This document shows positions 60,473 to 64,000 of a stretch of 64,000 bases of DNA, in pieces. The translations under genes were made by a program, and so were the position numbers. The first letter of the stretch is position 1. Each line of letters starts with the position of its first letter. The notes beneath the pieces were generated by a model that made no database searches, was not told where the DNA came from, and saw only the letters and a program-made list of their open reading frames with translations. The DNA is from Longimicrobiales bacterium (GTDB lineage: Bacteria > Gemmatimonadota > Gemmatimonadetes > Longimicrobiales > Gaopeijiaceae), in NCBI GenBank assembly GCA_958295645.1, contig OY282361.1, forward strand, positions 124,001 through 188,000, given 5' to 3'.

Positions 60473-62337
60473 GTGGAGACGTCTCCTTCCGTCGGCCGAC
60501 CCTTGGACCCGGAGTCCCCGCGACCGCGCAACGCGCCGCCGGCCGCGAACATCGCCAAGCCGACCCCGTCCCAGATCCAGCCGGGGCCGATCAGCGCCAG
60601 GGCCGCCACGAGCAACACGACGCGTCGCACCGGTCCAAGGGAAACTCGGATATATCCCGTCACGGCGCCAGCAAGGGCGACCGTGCCGACCAATGCGGTC
60701 GCCGAAGTGAAGAGTACCTCGGAGGCCGATCCGTCCAGGATCAGGGGCGGGGCGTAGATGAACATGAAGGGAATCAGAAAGCCCACCGAGGCCAGCCCCA
60801 TGGCCGTCCATCCCGTCTTGAGGGGCGGCGACCCGGCAACGCCGGCGGCGGCATAGGCGGCCAGCGACACGGGCGGAGTCAAGTTGGAGAGGCAACCGAA
60901 GTAGAAGATGAAGAGGTGGGCCGCCAGCATCGGGACGCCCAGCTCCACTAGCGCAGGGGCGCCGAGGGCCGCCAGCACCACGTAGGCGGCGGTGGTGGGC
61001 AGGCCCATGCCTAGAACGATGGAGCCCAGCGCGGTCAAGACCAGTGCGACAGGAAGGTTGCCCTGGGACACCACGATGATCAGCTCCGACATGCGCAGCC
61101 CGATGCCGGTCAGAGAGGCCACGCCCACGACGATTCCCGCCGCGGCGCAGGCCGCCGCCACTTGCACCGCGCTCGTGGCCCCGGAGCGCAAAGCGCGGGC
61201 GGCCCGGTCCCGGTGCAGGCGGGTCTCCTTGACTGCGAAAGCCGCCGCGACCGCCGAGACCACGCCCCAGAAGGCGGCCCGCGTCGGCGAGCGTCCCAGC
61301 GCCAGCATGACGACGATGACGACGATCGGCGCCAAAAGGTGAATCCGCTTGGCCACGCCTTCGGAGGAGGCCGCCGGCGTCCTGGGCACGCCGGCTTTGC
61401 CCGCCTGGAAGTGGATGGCCCACAGCAACGCCGCGTAGTAGAGGGCCGCCGGGATGGTGGCGGCCAGCGCCACTTTCGCGTAAGGGCTGTTCGTCCAGGC
61501 GGCCACGACGAAGGCGCCGGTCCCCATGACCGGGGGCATGAGCTGCCCGCCCGTGCTGGCCGCGGCCTCGATGGCGCCGGCGAAGTAGGGCTTGAAGCCC
61601 GACCGTCGCATGAGGGGAATGGTGAACGTCCCCGTGGTGACCACGTTGGCCACGGCGCTGCCCGACAACGATCCCATGAAGGCGCTCGACACGGCCGCCG
61701 TCTTCGCTGGGCCCCCGCGGGTCCGCCCCGCAACCCGGTTCGCCAGCGCGATCAGCAGGGCGCCGCCGCCCGCCGCGTCCAAGCAGGCGCCGAACAAGAC
61801 GAACAGGTACGCGAAGTCCGCCGACACGCCCAAGGGCACGCCCCAAATCCCCTCCGTGGACAGAAACATCTGTTCCACAAGCCGTGCCGGCCCGTAGCCT
61901 CGGTGAGCCAGGATTCCGGGGAGCCAAGGCCCCGCCAGGGCATAGGCCAGAGCCGCCATCGCCACCGCCACCAATCCCCAGCCCGTGGCCCGCTTGGCCA
62001 GAACCAGCACGCCGGCCACGATCACGGCGCCAGCGGCCAAGTCCAGTCCCGTGGGACTTCCCGAACGCGCCACCAACGCTTCGTTCTGGGAGACCAAGTA
62101 CAGAGCGCAGGACACCAGCGCCGTGCCGACGACGGCGTTGAACGCCCATCCCCAACGCGACCGAGGCCGGGTTCGCACCCCCACGCCCATGAACGCGAGC
62201 GACGCCATGAGCGCCAAGTGGACCGGGCGCTGCACAAGCGCCGTGAAGGGCGCCACGCCCGCCCCATAGAGGTGGAACAGGGTGGCAGCCGCGGCCACGA
62301 CCAGGATCGCCCGGCTCAAGCAAGTGCTTCCGGCCAT
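60469..62337 (-). CDS. TRAP transporter fused permease (small and large subunits in one chain)
   Basis: The product is 622 aa from ATG 62337, preceded by GAGG at 10 bases; a TTG ten codons earlier is too close to its purine run. It is polytopic throughout: an N-terminal DctQ-like four-helix region (ALMASLAFMGVGVRTRPR), then the DctM domain with GVSADFAYLFVLFGACLDAAG, SSAFMGSLSGSAVANVVTTG, GAIEAAASTGGQLMPPVMGT, ALGSIVLGMGLPTTAAYVVL, and FGCLSNLTPPVSLAAYAAAG. It is a Na+/H+-coupled importer working with the TAXI protein. First gene of the operon running down to copy 1 of the NCS2-GHKL permease. Confidence 0.93.
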   Translation of the reverse strand: MAGSTCLSRAILVVAAAATLFHLYGAGVAPFTALVQRPVHLALMASLAFMGVGVRTRPRSRWGWAFNAVVGTALVSCALYLVSQNEALVARSGSPTGLDLAAGAVIVAGVLVLAKRATGWGLVAVAMAALAYALAGPWLPGILAHRGYGPARLVEQMFLSTEGIWGVPLGVSADFAYLFVLFGACLDAAGGGALLIALANRVAGRTRGGPAKTAAVSSAFMGSLSGSAVANVVTTGTFTIPLMRRSGFKPYFAGAIEAAASTGGQLMPPVMGTGAFVVAAWTNSPYAKVALAATIPAALYYAALLWAIHFQAGKAGVPRTPAASSEGVAKRIHLLAPIVVIVVMLALGRSPTRAAFWGVVSAVAAAFAVKETRLHRDRAARALRSGATSAVQVAAACAAAGIVVGVASLTGIGLRMSELIIVVSQGNLPVALVLTALGSIVLGMGLPTTAAYVVLAALGAPALVELGVPMLAAHLFIFYFGCLSNLTPPVSLAAYAAAGVAGSPPLKTGWTAMGLASVGFLIPFMFIYAPPLILDGSASEVLFTSATALVGTVALAGAVTGYIRVSLGPVRRVVLLVAALALIGPGWIWDGVGLAMFAAGGALRGRGDSGSKGRPTEGDVST

Positions 62338-62962
62338 TTGGACCGCCGTCCTCGATTCGTCGTGCAACTCCTGCCCCGTGCGTTGAAAGGTAATCGGCCG
62401 TCCCCTGGGTCATCGACGCCCGCGCGTATCGAGCCGGCGAAACCGCCCAGGCCTTTGCCTTTCGCCCGCCAAGGCCGCGCGCGCCCCTGCCTCCAGCCGG
62501 CGAAGTCGGTCGGCGGTGGCGCCGGTGGCGCCGCCAAGCGGCCCGTTGCCGAAAATATGCCGAAAATGGGCCGTCCAAAGCGGCGCGGATCAGCGGGGTC
62601 GGCTTTCGGATACTTTTGTGGGAAAATATGTTTCCGCTCGAAGAGGCGCGACCTATCCCGAGGACGACTACAAGCGCACCAAACCGGTAGTTAAGACGGC
62701 AACAGACGTTTACCGAGAGTTGCACCCGTCGCCGGGGAAACAAGTGATTACGGCTTTTCGTTGAGATTTTGTTAAGTCGTTGCACGCCAACGAGTTATGA
62801 TGCTGATCGATGCGCTCTTCCCCGTTCTTGCCTGGTTTGCGGGCCGGTTCCGGGTCGCATATGATTGACGTTCCTTCCTCATCGGGCGCCCTCGGGGTGC
62901 CGACGACCCCTGCCCGCCCCGCCCGCGGTCATACACCTTCCTGCTTGAGAGCGATTTTGCGC
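62338..62962. other. Intergenic region upstream of the TRAP operon, AT-richer core
   Basis: No gene is supported in these 625 bp. The part from about 62550 to 62810 is noticeably AT-richer than the surroundings, with GAAAATATG twice (62550 and 62622), which suggests regulatory DNA for the divergent TRAP operon and for the small gene at 62963. A TATGAT at 62796 could be a -10 box for the plus strand, but its -35 is weak. Confidence 0.45.
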
Positions 62963-63154
62963 ATGTGGAGAACGCGATCCGTCCGTCTGAACGTTCGCCT
63001 GCCCGACGATGTCTCCGTCCAGGCCGAAGAGCTTCAGCAATCCGACCCGGACTTCATGAGTTGGATCATTCAGTACGGACTTACTCGCCGTTCCATCTAC
63101 CGGGACATGCGCGAGGCGGAGCGCGAATCCGCGAGTTCGCTGGCGGCTACGTAG
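62963..63154 (+). CDS. Small protein, possibly ribbon-helix-helix DNA-binding
   Basis: The product is 63 aa from ATG 62963; an upstream ATG at 62810 would add 51 residues lacking protein character. The sequence SVRLNVRLPDDVSVQAEELQ, then DFMSWIIQYGLTRRSIYRDM, has a basic beta-strand followed by two helices, as in ribbon-helix-helix repressors. The family assignment is uncertain. No partner toxin gene is next to it. Confidence 0.5.
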   Translation: MWRTRSVRLNVRLPDDVSVQAEELQQSDPDFMSWIIQYGLTRRSIYRDMREAERESASSLAAT

Positions 63155-63186
63155 GTCCTGCGCTTCCACCAGCGGCGCCCGGCGGA

Positions 63187-63215
63187 TTGACAATCAATTT
63201 GTTTGGGCGGATATT
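63187..63215 (+). promoter_or_regulatory. Likely sigma-70-type promoter of the gene at 63293
   Basis: Perfect TTGACA (63187-63192), a 17-base spacer and GATATT (63210-63215, four of six matches to TATAAT), in a locally AT-rich stretch. The ATG at 63293 is 78 bases downstream. Confidence 0.55.
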
Positions 63216-63292
63216 GTTGATAATCTCCAGCAACGCCTGATTACCGGCTGTCTTCCCCCGATTCACGGATCTCCGGCTTGGCGGAGGGAGAA

Positions 63293-63619
63293 ATGGTGGA
63301 TCCACACGAAGAGTCCGTGCTTCGCGCGAAGTACAGGGACTACTGCTCGGCCCGGCTTGCGGATGAGCTGCTGTCCTTGTCGCCGGACGAGATGTACTCC
63401 CTGGCCGAGACGGAGGCGAGGGCCGCGGGCCAAGACGTCCCGGCCTCCTACAACGAGGCGGTTCGATTCGCCACGCAGAACATTCGGTCGCGGCTCGCTC
63501 TGCCGGAGTTCGAGGCGTGGGTCGAGGAATACAAGAGCGACCCTGGCCAGTTCGACGGCCACTTGATGCGCCTGTGGCAGTCGGAGGAAGAAGAGGACGA
63601 GGAGCCCTCCGGGTCCTGA
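63293..63619 (+). CDS. Small acidic protein of unknown function
   Basis: The product is 108 aa; ATG 63293 has GCGGAGGGAG upstream. The protein is helical and soluble: EESVLRAKYRDYCSARLADE, LLSLSPDEMYSLAETEARA, RFATQNIRSRLALPEFEAWV, ending in a very acidic EEEEDEEPSG tail. Family not recognised. It is preceded by a good promoter and convergent with infA. Confidence 0.7.
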   Translation: MVDPHEESVLRAKYRDYCSARLADELLSLSPDEMYSLAETEARAAGQDVPASYNEAVRFATQNIRSRLALPEFEAWVEEYKSDPGQFDGHLMRLWQSEEEEDEEPSGS

Positions 63620-63635
63620 CGCGACCCGCGATCCC

Positions 63636-63712
63636 GACGCGGCGCCCGATCTTGAAGTGGCGCCCGGTCTTGCTTGAAGTGGCGCCCGGTCTTGAAGCGG
63701 CGCCGGAACTGC
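63636..63712. repeat. Short tandem repeat between convergent genes
   Basis: GGCGCCCGRTCTTGAAG recurs three times at roughly 18- to 22-base spacing, one unit carrying an extra CTTG, followed by a partial fourth GGCGCC. It is another local expansion in non-coding DNA between the 108-aa gene and infA. Confidence 0.75.
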
Positions 63713-63726
63713 GAGAAACGCGCCGC

Positions 63727-63942
63727 CTACTTGTAGCGGTACGTGACCCGCCCACGCGTCAGGTCGTATGGCGACATCTCGACCTTGACGCGATCCCCCG
63801 CGAGGACGCGGATGTAGAACTTCCGCATCTTGCCCGACAAGTAGGCGAGAATCTCGTGGTCGTTGTCGAGCTTCACGCGGAAGTTGGTGTTGGGCAGCAC
63901 CTCGGTGACGGTGCCTTCCATTTCGATGGAGTCGTTGGCCAT
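63727..63942 (-). CDS. infA: Translation initiation factor IF-1
   Basis: The product is 71 aa with an ATG at 63942, the exact length of IF-1. It is an OB-fold protein with family signatures: [59 protein letters not shown] and the end YRYK. It binds the A site of the 30S subunit during initiation. It follows the ssb gene by 7 bp on the same strand. Confidence 0.97.
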   Translation of the reverse strand: MANDSIEMEGTVTEVLPNTNFRVKLDNDHEILAYLSGKMRKFYIRVLAGDRVKVEMSPYDLTRGRVTYRYK

Positions 63943-63949
63943 GGATCGG

Positions 63950-64000
63950 CTAGAAGGGCAGGTCGTCTTCGGGCTCGTCGCCGCCGGACTCCGAGGCGTT
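63950..64000 (-). CDS. ssb: Single-strand DNA-binding protein, C-terminal end only
   Basis: The last 16 codons and TAG stop of a gene entering from the right edge encode an acidic/Gly tail ending [11 protein letters not shown]. The DDLPF tip is the conserved SSB C-terminal peptide that binds partner proteins. The OB domain lies outside the window. Confidence 0.85.
   Translation of the reverse strand, partial: NASESGGDEPEDDLPF

Noticed and set aside
59495-62785. Single 1096-codon minus-strand frame read as a giant TAXI fusion
   Set aside because: Its first 770 codons are an out-of-frame shadow of the TRAP permease. TAXI has its own ATG (60472), lipobox and ATGA overlap.
62810-62962. Longer N-terminus for the 63-aa protein from ATG 62810
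   Set aside because: The extra 51 residues are Pro/Ser-rich and lack protein character; homology-like sequence begins at ATG 62963.

Overview
The window is high-GC bacterial DNA, densely packed on both strands, with many GTG/TTG starts and 4-bp ATGA/GTGA gene overlaps. Many secreted or lipidated peptidases and beta-propellers, a TonB-dependent receptor paired with a lipoprotein, a TonB protein, a PorX-type regulator and LPS-type envelope genes indicate a Gram-negative, peptide-consuming heterotroph. The mix most resembles Gemmatimonadota (environmental or host-associated relatives). That placement is inference from gene content; no rRNA gene or tRNA gene was recognised in the window.

Layout. 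1-3.4 kb: 5' part of a lipoprotein built from about ten near-identical 312-bp Ig-like repeats. 3.5-6.0 kb: a lipoprotein alpha/beta hydrolase, a broken GNAT acetyltransferase and a propeller lipoprotein. 6.1-16.8 kb: BNR-propeller protein, S9 peptidase, PLP deaminase/desulfhydrase homologue, TonB-dependent receptor and its lipoprotein partner. 17.4-24.8 kb: a complete type I Zorya anti-phage system (zorABCD) of visibly lower GC. 24.8-30.9 kb: DtxR-family regulator, ABC-class ATPase, gamma-glutamyltransferase, D-aminoacylase. 30.9-34.9 kb: a decayed tandem duplication of the dmpA 3' end plus a downstream secreted-protein gene. 34.9-36.7 kb: heme O synthase and an SDR with altered active site. 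36.9-44.2 kb: a same-direction envelope run (TonB, PorX-like PglZ regulator, ABC exporter, lipid A-type acyltransferase, GT2-DUF3108 fusion, ICMT-like methyltransferase). 44.3-46.7 kb: a hydantoinase-B set on the minus strand. 47.0-53.6 kb: asparaginase, isopropylmalate-dehydrogenase-like enzyme, thiolase, 3-hydroxyacyl-CoA dehydrogenase and M20 amidohydrolase. 53.7-64 kb: rpsU, NIPSNAP, then a minus-strand operon of TRAP permease, TAXI binding protein and three tandem copies of an NCS2-type permease fused to a GHKL/RsbW-like domain (the last copy dead), then two small genes, infA and the end of ssb.

How the parts work together. Peptide and amino-acid scavenging dominates: S9 peptidase, DmpA, GGT, D-aminoacylase, M20, asparaginase and the TonB-dependent receptor would feed the CoA-linked steps (thiolase, hydroxyacyl-CoA dehydrogenase). 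The minus-strand transport operon would import small organic acids or other solutes. Zorya is the one recognised defence system.

The most striking theme is tandem duplication at every scale: 13- to 60-bp units inside or between genes, a 312-bp protein repeat, about 1-kb and about 2-kb gene-level duplications, all with visible decay. The most unusual proteins are the NCS2-GHKL permeases, which have lost both glutamates used by classical uracil permeases and carry a degenerate kinase-like tail.
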